A DNA stretch of 64,000 bases, taken from NCBI GenBank assembly GCA_029027985.1, contig CP119076.1, positions 248,001-312,000 on the forward strand, given 5' to 3'. Source of the stretch: Klebsiella aerogenes. Its GTDB lineage: Bacteria; Pseudomonadota; Gammaproteobacteria; Enterobacterales; Enterobacteriaceae. Positions 35,593 to 45,287 of this stretch are shown in pieces. Each line of letters opens with the position of its first letter. The first letter of the stretch is position 1. The notes beneath the pieces are model-generated. The model worked only from the letters and a program-made list of their open reading frames with translations. It did no database searches and was not told the origin of the DNA. The position numbers were made by a program, and so were the translations under genes.

Positions 35593-36029
35593 GTAGCCCT
35601 GCTAAGCGTAGCGCGAGCAGGGAAATCCCCGGATGTGGGCAACCCGCCAGCATCGAACTGTAGCCCTGCTAAGCGTAGCGCGAGCAGGGAACATCCCCGG
35701 ATGTGGGCAACCCGCCAGCATCGAACCGTAGCCCTGCTAAGCGTAGCGCGAGCAGGGAACATCCCCGGATGTGGGCAACCCGCCAGCATCGAACCGTAGC
35801 CCTGCTAAGCGTAGCGCGAGCAGGGAAATCCCCGGATGTGGGCAACCCACCAGCATCGAACCGTAGCCCTGCTAAGCGTAGCGCGAGCAGGGGAATCCCC
35901 GGATGTGGGCAACCCACCAGCATCGAACCGTAGCCCTGCTAAGCGTAGCGCGAGCAGGGGAATCCCCGGATGTGGGCAACCCACCAGCATCGAACCGTAG
36001 CCCTGCTAAGCGCAGCGCGAGCAGGGAAA
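35593..36029. repeat. Tandem array of seven ~67 bp REP-like palindromic units
   Basis: GTAGCCCTGCTAAGCGTAGC begins at 35593, 35660, 35728, 35796, 35863, 35930 and 35998, a spacing of 67 or 68 bp. Each unit holds a hairpin CCCTGCT...AGCAGGG, then a CCCCGGATGTGGGCAACC stretch and a CCAGCATCGAAC spacer. Copies differ by only a few bases (AAC/AAAT/GAAT before CCCC; CGCC versus CACC). The last unit lacks the spacer and has one change (AGCGCAGC). It occupies the whole gap between the convergent ends of tusA and zntA. Confidence 0.95.
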
Positions 36030-36045
36030 CCCGTATTTACCGTCA

Positions 36046-38253
36046 TCACTTTTTACGCAATAACCGCAGCGCGTTAGCGGTGACCAGCACCGTCGCCCCG
36101 GTATCCGCCAGCACCGCCAGCCACAGGCCGGTCAGGCCGAGTAGGGTGGTGACGAGGAAAATACCCTTCAATCCCAATGCGATGGCGATATTCTGGCGGA
36201 TATTGGCATGGGTGGCGCGCGCCAACGAAATCATCTGCGCCAGACCGGTCAAACGGTTATGGGTTAGCGCGGCATCGGCGGTTTCCAGCGCCACGTCGGT
36301 GCCGCTGCCCATGGCGATACCGATAGTGGCCGCTTTCATCGCTGGGGCATCGTTAATGCCGTCGCCGACCATTGCCAGCGGCGCCGCGCTGTTGAGCGTC
36401 ATCACCGCTTTGACTTTGTCCGCCGGTAGCAGTCCGGCGCGGAACTCCAGCCCCAGTTCGTTGGCGATAGCCGCCGCGGCGCGCGGATTATCCCCGGTGA
36501 GGATCACGCCCTGTACGCCCAACTGATGCAGCTCATCCACCGCCTGACGCGCATCGTCACGCAGGGTATCGCGCAGCGCCAGGATGCCGAGCAGCGCATC
36601 ATCGCGCATCACCAGCACCACCGTTTGTCCGGCGCTCTCCAGTTGCTGGATCTGCGCATCATGTTCTGCCGGGGCGGCTTTGCTGGCCGCGCAGATTAAG
36701 ATACGGCTACCGTTCACCTCGGCTTCGATACCGGAACCCGCCAGCGCCCGCTGGCCATGAGCGACGGGAATGCTTAGCTTACGCTGTTGCGCTTCGCGGA
36801 CGATAGCCTGCGCCAGCGGGTGGCTGGAACCTTGCTCGACTGCCGCCGCCAGCGCCAGCAGCGCGTTGTCGTCCACTTCCGCTGTGGGAATCACACGGGT
36901 GACCTGGGGTTGGCCGATGGTCAAAGTACCGGTTTTATCGAACGCCACCTGGCGCACCTGTCCCAGCTGTTCCAGCGCCGCACCGCCTTTAATCAGCGCC
37001 CCGCGCCGTGCGGCGACCGCCAGACCGGAAGTAATCGCCGCCGGTGTGGAGATAACCAGCGCGCACGGACAGCCGATCAGCAGCAGCGTTAAGCCTTTAT
37101 AGATCCACGGCAGCCAGGCGCTGGCGAAAAACAACGGCGGTACGACGGCGACCAGTAGGGCCACCACCATAATCGCCGGGGTGTAGATCCGGCTGAAGCG
37201 ATCGATGAAGCGTTCAATCGGCGCCCGGCGCTCTTCGGCTTCTTCAATCAGCTTGAGGATACGGTCAATGGCGCTATCGCCCGGTTCGGAGATCACGGTA
37301 AGCTGCACCAGGCGATCGACGCTGGTGGCGCCTGCCGCCACGCGCTCGCCGGCATTACGTTCCACCGGCACGGATTCGCCGGTTAGCGCGCTTTCGTCAA
37401 AGCTGGCGAATGGCGATAACAGTTCGCCGTCGGCTGGCAGACGCCCACCGGCGGCGACTTCAATCACATCGCCGGGACGCAGATCGCGCTGGGCGACGGT
37501 TTCACGCTCGCCATTGCGCAGGCGAATGGCGGTATCGGGTTTCAACGCCATCAATGCGCTCACACCCTGACGCGCGCGGCTGGCGGCCCAGCCTTCAAGC
37601 CGTTCGCCGATCAGGAACAATAGCAGTACCATCGCGGCTTCGGCGGTGGCGCCGATAAACAGTGCGCCAATAGCGGCGACGCTCATCAGTGTTTCAATTG
37701 CGAACCAGCTGCCGCTTTTAATCAACCGCAGCGACTGACGGGCAACTGGCCACAGGCCGACCAGGGTGGTGGCGACAAAAGCCAGTTTGCCGAACGGGTG
37801 GTTGAACTGCTCCAGCCCCCAGCTTAGCGCCATCATCACCACCAGGCTGATTAACGCCAGGTTTTCTCGCAGCCAGGATCCCTGCGGTTTTTCTTCTTGC
37901 GGCGCGTTGGCATCGCGCAGCGTATAACCGGCGGCGCGCACGGCGTTTTCAACCTGCGAACGGATATCGCTTTCGGCGTTGACCAGCAATTTTTCGGTGG
38001 CAAATAGCACCTGAACCTGGCTGACGCCGTCGATTTGGCGAACCGCGGTTTCTACTTTACGGGCGCAGGCTGCGCAGTCCATGCCATCCACCTGCCAGCT
38101 GTAGCGGGCGCCGCTGAGCGGCTGGTCAGCGGCGGCGGTTTCCCCGGCGCAGGCGTGGTCGGTGCAGCAGCTTTCAGCAGGTTCTGTTGCCGGTGATAAT
38201 TTGAATGACGAGAATTGAGGGACTTTTTTGTCCTGAGATTCTGGTGTCGACAT
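36046..38253 (-). CDS. zntA: Zn2+/Cd2+/Pb2+-exporting P-type ATPase
   Basis: A protein of 735 residues (E. coli 732), a P1B-type ATPase. An N-terminal Cys-rich tail (SCCTDHAC near 28-35) precedes a heavy-metal-associated domain with GMDCAAC (Cys60, Cys63). The membrane CPC is Cys395-Pro-Cys397 and the phosphorylated aspartate is Asp439 in DKTGTLT. It expels toxic divalent soft metals from the cytoplasm. It is controlled by ZntR through the palindromic promoter at 38292-38323. Confidence 0.97.
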   Translation of the reverse strand: MSTPESQDKKVPQFSSFKLSPATEPAESCCTDHACAGETAAADQPLSGARYSWQVDGMDCAACARKVETAVRQIDGVSQVQVLFATEKLLVNAESDIRSQVENAVRAAGYTLRDANAPQEEKPQGSWLRENLALISLVVMMALSWGLEQFNHPFGKLAFVATTLVGLWPVARQSLRLIKSGSWFAIETLMSVAAIGALFIGATAEAAMVLLLFLIGERLEGWAASRARQGVSALMALKPDTAIRLRNGERETVAQRDLRPGDVIEVAAGGRLPADGELLSPFASFDESALTGESVPVERNAGERVAAGATSVDRLVQLTVISEPGDSAIDRILKLIEEAEERRAPIERFIDRFSRIYTPAIMVVALLVAVVPPLFFASAWLPWIYKGLTLLLIGCPCALVISTPAAITSGLAVAARRGALIKGGAALEQLGQVRQVAFDKTGTLTIGQPQVTRVIPTAEVDDNALLALAAAVEQGSSHPLAQAIVREAQQRKLSIPVAHGQRALAGSGIEAEVNGSRILICAASKAAPAEHDAQIQQLESAGQTVVLVMRDDALLGILALRDTLRDDARQAVDELHQLGVQGVILTGDNPRAAAAIANELGLEFRAGLLPADKVKAVMTLNSAAPLAMVGDGINDAPAMKAATIGIAMGSGTDVALETADAALTHNRLTGLAQMISLARATHANIRQNIAIALGLKGIFLVTTLLGLTGLWLAVLADTGATVLVTANALRLLRKK

Positions 38254-38291
38254 GGCACCCTCCGGGTAATGATAATTTTCTCATTGCCCGA

Positions 38292-38323
38292 AGGATACAC
38301 TCTGGAGTCGACTCCAGAGTCAA
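38292..38323 (-). promoter_or_regulatory. ZntR-controlled zntA promoter
   Basis: A perfect 22 bp palindrome (38299-38320, core CTGGAGTCGACTCCAG) lies between the -35 TTGACT (38323-38318) and the -10 TATCCT (38297-38292). The 20 bp spacer is the long spacing typical of MerR-family activators, and the sequence matches my memory of the E. coli zntA promoter. Confidence 0.92.
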
Positions 38324-38331
38324 GCGATAAA

Positions 38332-38958
38332 TTACAGATACAGAGCGCGAACGATCAGGAAGTGTCCGGCAAAATAGAAGGCGGCGGAAATCGCGTTATC
38401 GGCGCGGAAACGACGACGATAGTGACTGATCAGCCAAACGCCGTTGCCCAGCAGCAGCGAGGCGGCGCCGAGGAAGCCGGAAAGCGCGGTGTCAGTCGGC
38501 CGCACGAACCACAGTTCGCCCGCCAGCCATACCATGACCAGCGTCATGCCAATAAAGGTCAATACCGGCATGCGCATCTCTTCAAGGCGCGTCCAGATAA
38601 TCGCCAGCAGCAGCGCGCCGAGTACCAACAATACCAGCGGCAGAGGCCAGAAGAACGACAGCGTCATCTGACTGGCGAACCAGATGGTATAGAGCAGATG
38701 AGAGAGGAAAAAGGCCCCGACAGCGTACATAACCCGCTGGCGCGGCAGTAGAGTCAGTGCATCGCCGAGCAGCGAGGCGCACAGGCCAGCCAACACCAGG
38801 TAGCTAATGGCGTTGAACATCGGCGCCTGCCAGGCTAATAGCAGCAACAGAAGCAGGGTGACGGGTTTAAAGACCCAGCGCTGCCAGGCTGGCCCACGGT
38901 AGGACGCATCGACGTAGAGCCATGCGGAGAAACAGACAGCAATAAACGACCAAAGCAT
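38332..38958 (-). CDS. yhhN: Lysoplasmalogenase-family membrane protein YhhN
   Basis: A protein of 208 residues with about eight membrane helices, as E. coli YhhN (TMEM86/YhhN family). Eukaryotic relatives hydrolyse lysoplasmalogen, but the bacterial role is not established. It lies upstream of zntA on the same strand, with the ZntR promoter between them. Confidence 0.9.
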   Translation of the reverse strand: MLWSFIAVCFSAWLYVDASYRGPAWQRWVFKPVTLLLLLLLAWQAPMFNAISYLVLAGLCASLLGDALTLLPRQRVMYAVGAFFLSHLLYTIWFASQMTLSFFWPLPLVLLVLGALLLAIIWTRLEEMRMPVLTFIGMTLVMVWLAGELWFVRPTDTALSGFLGAASLLLGNGVWLISHYRRRFRADNAISAAFYFAGHFLIVRALYL

Positions 38959-39099
38959 AGTAAGTCCCTGTATCTGTTGTCATTAGGTAAGCGCTTGCGC
39001 TTACGGTATTGGATCTCAGTGTAGTGGTTTGCCATAGAAGATGACAACGTTAATCGAGGCGCGTTATCCTTATTCCTGATCATTCTTATGGGTACGCTA

Positions 39100-39459
39100 A
39101 TGAGTAAAGTTCCGCTGTTTTTTGTGCTGGTTGTCGCGGTGATTGTGGTGGCTGCGTCGTTTCGCTACGTGCAGCAGCGCCGTGAGAAAATGGATAACGC
39201 CGCCGCGCCGTTGATGCAAAAGCGGGTGGTGGTAAGTAATAAGCGGGAAAAGGTGATTAACGATCGTCGTTCGCGCCAGCAGACGGTGACACCTGCCGGC
39301 AGCGATATGCGTTATGAAGCGAGCTTCCGCCCGGAAAATGGCGGACTGGAAGTGGTTTTCCGCCTTGAGGCGCCGCAATATCATGCGCTGAGCGTCGGCG
39401 ACCGGGGGATGCTGAGTTATAAGGGCTCAACGTTCGTCGAGTTTGTCGCAGATAACTGA
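39100..39459 (+). CDS. yhhM: DUF2500 protein YhhM
   Basis: A protein of 119 residues from the ATG at 39100 (MSKVPLFFVLVV), matching E. coli YhhM. A start four codons earlier is possible. One N-terminal membrane helix (LFFVLVVAVIVVAASFRYV) is followed by a basic linker (SNKREKVINDRRSRQQ) and a soluble domain. Function unknown. It is convergent with yhhL. Confidence 0.87.
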   Translation: MSKVPLFFVLVVAVIVVAASFRYVQQRREKMDNAAAPLMQKRVVVSNKREKVINDRRSRQQTVTPAGSDMRYEASFRPENGGLEVVFRLEAPQYHALSVGDRGMLSYKGSTFVEFVADN

Positions 39460-39474
39460 GCCCTGTATTCGCCG

Positions 39475-39753
39475 TTACTTCTTCTTCAGCGTGGCCTTCA
39501 GTTTTTTCTGCCAGGCCACCAGTTCAAACACGCCGAAGACAAAAATGCGGATTTGCTCGAAACGACCCAGCGGCGGCGCATCTTTTTGCTGCGTTGCTTT
39601 CAGCAAAGTCAGCTGCAGGCCGTGCATCAGAATCATAAAGATCAATGCGACGTTGACGAAGATATTCAGTGGTTTCGGGAAAGGTTGAAACAGATTCAAC
39701 AGTAAAAATGCCCATACGCACAGCATCAGCAGGCGGCCTAAATTAATCAGCAT
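39475..39753 (-). CDS. yhhL: DUF1145 membrane protein YhhL
   Basis: A protein of 92 residues from the ATG at 39753, with AAGGAGAA upstream. The longer frame runs into rsmD. It has two membrane helices (LLMLCVWAFLLLNLF and NIFVNVALIFMILMHGLQL). E. coli YhhL is 89 residues. It overlaps rsmD by 11 bases and is co-transcribed with it. Function unknown. Confidence 0.88.
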   Translation of the reverse strand: MLINLGRLLMLCVWAFLLLNLFQPFPKPLNIFVNVALIFMILMHGLQLTLLKATQQKDAPPLGRFEQIRIFVFGVFELVAWQKKLKATLKKK

Positions 39754-40339
39754 GGTGTTCTCCTTGTGCCTCACGTTGATACAGGCGATAGGCAACCTGT
39801 CCGGCGACTTTTTCGCGATACAACTGCCAGTTTGCCGGAACCGGCGGCAGCCCGTTTTCCACTTCGCTCTCGATATAAATCAGCGCCTCATCGGCGAGCC
39901 AGCGATTGTTCTCCAACAGGCTGAGCGTTTCTTCCAGCAGCCCTTTACGGAACGGCGGATCGACAAAAACGATGTGGTGCGGCGTGCCGGGCTGGCTGAG
40001 AAACGCCAACGTGTTGGTGTTGACCACCTTGCCGTTGCTGGTTTTCAGCGTGGCGAGATTTTTTTGCAACTGCTGCGCGACGCCGCGCTCCATCTCCAGC
40101 AGCGTGGCGCTGGCGGCATAGCGTGAGAGTGCCTCCAGCCCTAGCGCGCCGCTACCGGCGAAGCAGTCCAGGCAGTGGGCGTCGACCATCGACGGCGCCA
40201 GCCAGTTAAATAGCGTTTCCCGAACCCGGTCGGTGGTCGGGCGCAGACCCGGGCTCTCCGGCACCGGTAATTTACGGCCTCGCCACTGTCCGCCGATAAT
40301 GCGGATCTGGCCGCTGCCTGCGTGATTTGGTTTCTTCAT
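39743..40339 (-). CDS. rsmD: 16S rRNA (guanine966-N2)-methyltransferase
   Basis: A protein of 198 residues from the ATG at 40339 (MKKPNHAGSG), equal to E. coli RsmD. An in-frame TTG at 40351 with GGAAG upstream has the better ribosome site and could be the true start. The SAM site is DCFAGSGALGLEAL and the catalytic motif is FVDPPFRKG. It methylates G966 in the assembled 30S subunit. It is divergent from ftsY. Confidence 0.95.
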   Translation of the reverse strand: MKKPNHAGSGQIRIIGGQWRGRKLPVPESPGLRPTTDRVRETLFNWLAPSMVDAHCLDCFAGSGALGLEALSRYAASATLLEMERGVAQQLQKNLATLKTSNGKVVNTNTLAFLSQPGTPHHIVFVDPPFRKGLLEETLSLLENNRWLADEALIYIESEVENGLPPVPANWQLYREKVAGQVAYRLYQREAQGEHHAD

Positions 40340-40532
40340 CTCTTTGCTCAAGTCTCAACTTCCAGCCTGCTATTCTAACGATCGAAGACCATTGACGAAA
40401 CCTTAATCCGGGGGCGGTGATGCGAGTTAAGTTAAGTGATAGACTATCCAACTAATTTCATCATTTTTTCAGCTTCCGAGGCGGTTATCCAGAAGCTGCG
40501 CCATGAATAAACAGCGAGGAGTGTGGTCGCAA

Positions 40533-42140
40533 ATGGCAAAAGAGAAAAAACGTGGCTTCTTTTCCTGGCTGGGCTTTGGGCAAAAAGAACAGGCCCAGGA
40601 AAACGAAAGCGAACAAAAAGTAGAAGAACAACAAGAGGTTGTGGAACAGGTACCGGCGGCGGAAGCGTCTACGGACGTCGTGCCCGCAGCGGAAACGGTA
40701 CCAGAAGACCCGGAGGCCTTCGCCGCCGAGGTCGTTGAAGTAACCGAACAGGTTGTTGAAAGCGAATTGCCGCATCCGGTGGTTGCCGAAGCCGTTCAGG
40801 AAGAAAAAATTGTTGAACCACCGGTGGCGGAAGAAATTTCTGCGCCGGAAGCCGTCGTTGAAGAAACGCCGGTGGTGGTCGATGAGATCGCCGAAATCGT
40901 CGAGCCGCCAGGGGTCGAAGAGTCGGTTGCTCCAGTTGCGGAAGAAAGCGTCGCTGAAACGCTGGTTGAAGAAGTGATTGCCGAGCCGGTCGTCGCGGAA
41001 GCCGTTGCTGAGCAGACGCCGCAAGAGGTGATCGCCGCAGAGCCAGAGGTGATTGAAGAAGAGATCATCCCTGAAGAACTCGGCACCGATGCTGAGCTTA
41101 CCGACGAAGAGCTGGAAGCGCAGGCGCTGGCGGCAAGCGATGAAGAGGCAGCGGAAACGCTGGCGGAAGAAGAGGCGGAACCTCAGGAAACGGCGCTGCA
41201 GGAGCAGGAAAAACCGACCAAAGAAGGTTTCTTCGCCCGCTTAAAACGCAGCCTGGTGAAAACCAAACAGAACCTGGGATCCGGGTTTATCAGTCTGTTC
41301 CGCGGCAAAAAAATTGACGACGATCTGTTTGAAGAACTGGAAGAACAGCTGCTGATTGCCGACGTCGGAGTGGAAACCACGCGTAAGATTATTGCTAATC
41401 TTACCGAGGGCGCCAGCCGTAAGCAGCTGCGCGACGCAGAAGCGTTGTACGGCCTGCTGAAAGAAGAGATGAGCGAGATCCTGGCGAAAGTCGAGGAGCC
41501 GTTGAATGTTGAAGGTAAAACGCCATTTGTTATTCTGATGGTTGGCGTTAACGGCGTGGGTAAAACCACCACTATCGGTAAGCTGGCGCGTCAGTTCGAG
41601 CAGCAGGGCAAATCGGTGATGCTGGCGGCGGGGGATACTTTCCGCGCGGCGGCGGTAGAGCAGCTTCAGGTCTGGGGTCAGCGTAACGATATCCCGGTGA
41701 TTGCTCAGCATACCGGCGCAGACTCCGCATCGGTGATTTTTGACGCCATTCAGGCGGCGAAAGCGCGTAATGTCGATGTCCTGATTGCTGATACCGCGGG
41801 TCGTCTGCAGAATAAATCGCATCTGATGGAAGAACTGAAGAAGATTGTCCGCGTGATGAAGAAACTGGACGTCGATGCGCCGCATGAAGTCATGTTAACC
41901 ATTGATGCCAGCACCGGGCAGAACGCAATTAGCCAGGCCAAATTGTTCCACGAAGCGGTGGGGCTGACGGGGATCACGCTGACCAAGCTTGATGGAACCG
42001 CGAAAGGCGGGGTTATCTTCTCGGTTGCTGACCAGTTCAGTATTCCGATTCGCTATATTGGCGTCGGCGAGCGTATTGAAGATCTGCGTCCGTTTAATGC
42101 GGGCGACTTTATTGAGGCACTTTTTGCCCGAGAGGATTAA
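40533..42140 (+). CDS. ftsY: Signal recognition particle receptor FtsY
   Basis: A protein of 535 residues from the ATG at 40533 (MAKEKKRGFFSWLG). A frame from 40503 adds residues with no match. The N-terminal amphipathic helix binds membrane. It is followed by an acidic A domain (residues about 20-230) full of VAEE/VVEE/EAVA-type repeats, longer than in E. coli (497 residues in total). The NG GTPase domain has VGVNGVGKTTTIGKLA (P-loop), DTFRAAAVEQL, DTAGRLQ and TKLDGTAKGG. FtsY docks SRP-ribosome complexes to SecYEG. It heads the ftsYEX operon. Confidence 0.97.
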   Translation: MAKEKKRGFFSWLGFGQKEQAQENESEQKVEEQQEVVEQVPAAEASTDVVPAAETVPEDPEAFAAEVVEVTEQVVESELPHPVVAEAVQEEKIVEPPVAEEISAPEAVVEETPVVVDEIAEIVEPPGVEESVAPVAEESVAETLVEEVIAEPVVAEAVAEQTPQEVIAAEPEVIEEEIIPEELGTDAELTDEELEAQALAASDEEAAETLAEEEAEPQETALQEQEKPTKEGFFARLKRSLVKTKQNLGSGFISLFRGKKIDDDLFEELEEQLLIADVGVETTRKIIANLTEGASRKQLRDAEALYGLLKEEMSEILAKVEEPLNVEGKTPFVILMVGVNGVGKTTTIGKLARQFEQQGKSVMLAAGDTFRAAAVEQLQVWGQRNDIPVIAQHTGADSASVIFDAIQAAKARNVDVLIADTAGRLQNKSHLMEELKKIVRVMKKLDVDAPHEVMLTIDASTGQNAISQAKLFHEAVGLTGITLTKLDGTAKGGVIFSVADQFSIPIRYIGVGERIEDLRPFNAGDFIEALFARED

Positions 42141-42142
42141 GA

Positions 42143-42811
42143 ATGATTCGCTTTGAACAAGTCAGCAAAGCCTATCTCGGTGGGAGACAAGCGCTGCAGG
42201 GGGTGACATTCCACCTGCAGCAGGGCGAGATGGCGTTCCTGACCGGTCATTCCGGCGCGGGGAAAAGTACCCTGCTGAAGCTTATCTGTGGTATCGAACG
42301 GCCGAGCGCCGGGAAGATTCTGTTCAGCGGCCATGATATCAGCCGTCTGAAGAGCCGTGAGGTGCCGTTTTTACGCCGCCAGATCGGCATGATTTTCCAG
42401 GACCACCACCTGCTGATGGATCGCACCGTGTTCGATAATGTGGCGATCCCGCTGATTATCGCCGGTGCCAGCGGCGATGATATTCGCCGCCGTGTATCCG
42501 CTGCGCTGGATAAAGTCGGGCTGCTGGACAAAGCGAAAAACTTCCCCATCCAACTCTCCGGCGGTGAGCAGCAGCGTGTGGGCATCGCCCGCGCGGTGGT
42601 CAACAAGCCGGCGGTGCTGCTGGCGGATGAACCGACCGGTAACCTCGATGAGGCGCTCTCGGAAGGGATTTTACGTCTGTTTGAAGAGTTTAACCGCGTT
42701 GGGGTGACGGTACTGATGGCGACGCACGACCTGGGGCTTATCTCCAGTCGTCCGTACCGAGTACTGACCCTCAGCGACGGTCATATGCACGGAGGCCACC
42801 GGGGTGAATAA
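42143..42811 (+). CDS. ftsE: Cell-division ABC transporter ATP-binding protein FtsE
   Basis: A protein of 222 residues with Walker [10 protein letters not shown], signature LSGGEQQR and Walker [13 protein letters not shown]. With FtsX it forms a divisome complex that activates periplasmic amidases through EnvC. It starts 2 bases after the ftsY stop and overlaps ftsX by 8 bases. Confidence 0.97.
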   Translation: MIRFEQVSKAYLGGRQALQGVTFHLQQGEMAFLTGHSGAGKSTLLKLICGIERPSAGKILFSGHDISRLKSREVPFLRRQIGMIFQDHHLLMDRTVFDNVAIPLIIAGASGDDIRRRVSAALDKVGLLDKAKNFPIQLSGGEQQRVGIARAVVNKPAVLLADEPTGNLDEALSEGILRLFEEFNRVGVTVLMATHDLGLISSRPYRVLTLSDGHMHGGHRGE

Positions 42812-43859
42812 GCGCGACGCAGTGAACCAGATTCGCCAGTTCGGCAGCAAGTTTGACCGTCTGCGCAACGCGAGCGGCAGCGGCAATGGCGGGCGCAATG
42901 CGCCAAAACGGCCGAAAGCGGCGCCGAGTCCGGCATCACGTAAAAGCAACGTCTTTAACGAGCAGGTGCGCTACGCCTGGCACGGCGCGTTGCAGGATTT
43001 AAAAAGCACGCCGCTGGCGACCTTCCTGACCATCATGGTGATCGCCATTTCGCTGACGCTGCCGAGCGTCTGCTATATGGTTTACAAAAACGTCAACAGC
43101 GCGGCGTCACAGTATTATCCGTCGCCGCAGATCACCGTCTATCTGGAAAAAACGCTGGATGACGATGCCGCTGCCAGAGTTGTCGGCCAGCTGCAAGCGG
43201 AGCAGGGCGTCGATAAGGTGAACTACCTGTCGCGTGATGAAGCATTGGGCGAGTTCCGTAACTGGTCTGGATTCGGCGGTGCGCTGGATATGCTGGAAGA
43301 GAACCCGCTGCCGGCGGTGGCGATTGTGGTGCCGAAGCTCGATTTCCAGAATACCGACTCACTTAACACCCTGCGCGATCGCGTTGCTCGTATTCAGGGC
43401 GTTGATGAAGTCCGCATGGACGATAGCTGGTTTGCGCGTCTGGCGTCGCTGACCGGGCTGGTCGGCCGTGTGTCGGCGATGATCGGCGTCTTGATGATCG
43501 CCGCCGTGTTCCTTGTGATCGGCAACAGCGTACGTCTGAGCATCTTCGCCCGTCGCGACACCATCAACGTACAGAAGCTGATCGGCGCCACCGACGGCTT
43601 TATTCTGCGTCCCTTCCTGTACGGCGGCGCGATGCTGGGCTTCGCGGGGGCGTTCTTGTCGCTGATCCTGTCGGAGATTCTGGTGATGCGTCTCTCGTCC
43701 GCGGTGACGGAAGTGGCGAAAGTGTTCGGTACTAAGTTTGAACTCAGCGGCTTAGGCTTTGATGAATGTCTGCTGATGCTGATTGTCTGCTCGATGATTG
43801 GCTGGGTAGCCGCCTGGTTGGCGACCGTTCAACATTTACGTCACTTTACCCCCGACTAA
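42804..43859 (+). CDS. ftsX: Cell-division membrane protein FtsX
   Basis: A protein of 351 residues (E. coli 352). A basic cytoplasmic N-terminus is followed by a first helix ([21 protein letters not shown]), a periplasmic loop of about 125 residues that binds EnvC, and three C-terminal helices. The last gene of ftsYEX. The ATG lies inside ftsE. Confidence 0.96.
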   Translation: MNKRDAVNQIRQFGSKFDRLRNASGSGNGGRNAPKRPKAAPSPASRKSNVFNEQVRYAWHGALQDLKSTPLATFLTIMVIAISLTLPSVCYMVYKNVNSAASQYYPSPQITVYLEKTLDDDAAARVVGQLQAEQGVDKVNYLSRDEALGEFRNWSGFGGALDMLEENPLPAVAIVVPKLDFQNTDSLNTLRDRVARIQGVDEVRMDDSWFARLASLTGLVGRVSAMIGVLMIAAVFLVIGNSVRLSIFARRDTINVQKLIGATDGFILRPFLYGGAMLGFAGAFLSLILSEILVMRLSSAVTEVAKVFGTKFELSGLGFDECLLMLIVCSMIGWVAAWLATVQHLRHFTPD

Positions 43860-43877
43860 AAATTTTCTGGTATAATC

Positions 43878-43910
43878 TTTCCCTGCACTGAATATCTCTC
43901 TGCAGGGAAA
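43878..43910. repeat. 10 bp inverted repeat after ftsX
   Basis: TTTCCCTGCA and TGCAGGGAAA are perfect arms around 13-14 bases. No T-run follows. It may act as a weak terminator or mRNA 3' stabiliser of ftsYEX, or belong to the rpoH upstream promoter region. Confidence 0.6.
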
Positions 43911-43986
43911 GCGTCCCTGTTCGGCTCTTCCCTAATCTTTCATCGCCATGTCACATTTTGTGCGTAATTTACTCACAACGTTGCAT

Positions 43987-44014
43987 GGAACTTGTGGATA
44001 AAATCACTGTCTGA
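43987..44014 (+). promoter_or_regulatory. rpoH sigma-E (P3-type) promoter with embedded DnaA box
   Basis: GGAACTT (43987-43993), a 16 bp spacer and TCTGA (44010-44014) match the known sigma-E promoter of E. coli rpoH. TGTGGATAA (43993-44001) is a perfect reverse DnaA box, also known there. Other rpoH promoters are probably nearby but were not resolved. Confidence 0.8.
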
Positions 44015-44114
44015 TACTACTGTGGGTGATATTCTCGTTGCTCATAAATGCTGGCATGTTTGTTGCCTGATGGGGACAAGATCATGTCAGACAATATCGA
44101 TTGAGAGGATTTGA

Positions 44115-44969
44115 ATGACCAAAGAAATGCAAACTTTAGCCTTAGCCCCCGTTGGTAACCTGGAATCGTACATCCGGGCCGCTAACACTTGGCCGATGTT
44201 ATCGGCTGATGAAGAGCGGGAGCTTGCTGAAAAGCTGCATTACCAGGGCGATCTGGAAGCAGCGAAAAAGCTGATTCTGTCTCACCTGCGCTTTGTTGTT
44301 CATATTGCTCGTAACTACTCGGGCTATGGCCTGCCGCAGGCGGACCTGATTCAGGAAGGCAACATCGGTCTGATGAAAGCCGTACGTCGTTTCAACCCGG
44401 AAGTGGGTGTGCGACTGGTTTCCTTCGCCGTGCACTGGATCAAAGCGGAAATCCACGAATACGTGCTGCGTAACTGGCGTATCGTTAAAGTCGCAACCAC
44501 CAAAGCGCAACGTAAGCTGTTCTTCAACCTGCGTAAAACAAAGCAGCGTCTGGGCTGGTTTAATCAGGATGAAGTGGAAATGGTTGCCCGCGAGCTGGGT
44601 GTGTCGAGCAAAGACGTACGTGAGATGGAATCGCGTATGGCAGCGCAGGACATGACCTTTGATATGTCGTCTGATGACGAATCCGACAGCCAGCCAATGG
44701 CGCCGGTGCTTTATCTGCAGGATAAAACGTCTAACTTTGCCGACGGCATTGAGGATGACAACTGGGAAGAGCAGGCGGCGAACAAGCTGACTGACGCGAT
44801 GCAGGGCCTGGACGAGCGTAGCCAGGACATCATCCGCGCCCGCTGGCTGGACGAAGACAACAAGTCCACGCTGCAGGAACTGGCGGATCGTTATGGCGTC
44901 TCAGCTGAACGTGTTCGTCAGTTGGAAAAGAACGCGATGAAAAAACTGCGTGCCGCTATCGAAGCCTAA
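44115..44969 (+). CDS. rpoH: RNA polymerase heat-shock sigma factor, sigma-32
   Basis: A protein of 284 residues, as in E. coli. Region 2 includes [20 protein letters not shown] and [12 protein letters not shown]. The RpoH box between regions 2 and 3 reads [10 protein letters not shown]. The region 4 helix-turn-helix is in [20 protein letters not shown]. It directs heat-shock transcription and is limited by DnaK/FtsH. The start region GAGAGGATTTGAATG and the first codons are conserved, and in E. coli they form an RNA thermometer. The likely target promoter of prlC lies in the same window. Confidence 0.98.
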   Translation: MTKEMQTLALAPVGNLESYIRAANTWPMLSADEERELAEKLHYQGDLEAAKKLILSHLRFVVHIARNYSGYGLPQADLIQEGNIGLMKAVRRFNPEVGVRLVSFAVHWIKAEIHEYVLRNWRIVKVATTKAQRKLFFNLRKTKQRLGWFNQDEVEMVARELGVSSKDVREMESRMAAQDMTFDMSSDDESDSQPMAPVLYLQDKTSNFADGIEDDNWEEQAANKLTDAMQGLDERSQDIIRARWLDEDNKSTLQELADRYGVSAERVRQLEKNAMKKLRAAIEA

Positions 44970-44997
44970 TCTTCGTCTTTAAGCGCCGTAGTGAAGT

Positions 44998-45028
44998 GAG
45001 CCTCTGCCTTCTGCAGGGGCTTTTTGTT
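44998..45028 (+). terminator. Terminator of rpoH
   Basis: CCTCTGC-CTT-CTGCAGGGG hairpin followed by CTTTTTG, about 30 bp after the rpoH stop. Confidence 0.8.
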
Positions 45029-45031
45029 TTC

Positions 45032-45092
<61 letters not shown>

Positions 45093-45287
45093 ACTTTTAC
45101 ATCTCCTGCAAATTGTTGTTTCAAATTCTGAAAAATGGGGTATGTTTTGGCATAGTGTGCTGCAAAAGCGCAGGCAGTAGACCTAAACATAGCCATACTA
45201 TGCTTGGTATCGCTTTAAAATCAGAATAATGCGCTAACAAACAACATCACAACAAATGCAAAAACCATAATAATGGGGAGCCTCAGG
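45093..45287 (+). other. livJ upstream region and leader
   Basis: AT-rich DNA with no supported gene. It should hold the livJ promoter and leader, which is Lrp- and leucine-controlled in E. coli. Exact sites were not resolved. Confidence 0.5.

Noticed and set aside
35259-35990. Several overlapping frames encoding repeated peptides such as GCPHPGIPLLALRLAGLRFDA
   Set aside because: They are translations of the tandem palindromic DNA repeat. No ribosome sites or known homologues are seen, and the frames change with unit length.
35593-36029. CRISPR-like regular repeats
   Set aside because: The whole 67-68 bp unit repeats with no unique spacers, and no cas genes are present.
40485-41024. A Phe/Arg-rich frame antisense to the ftsY acidic domain
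   Set aside because: It is the complement of GAA/GTT-rich codons, giving FFxxRRF repeats of no biological sense.
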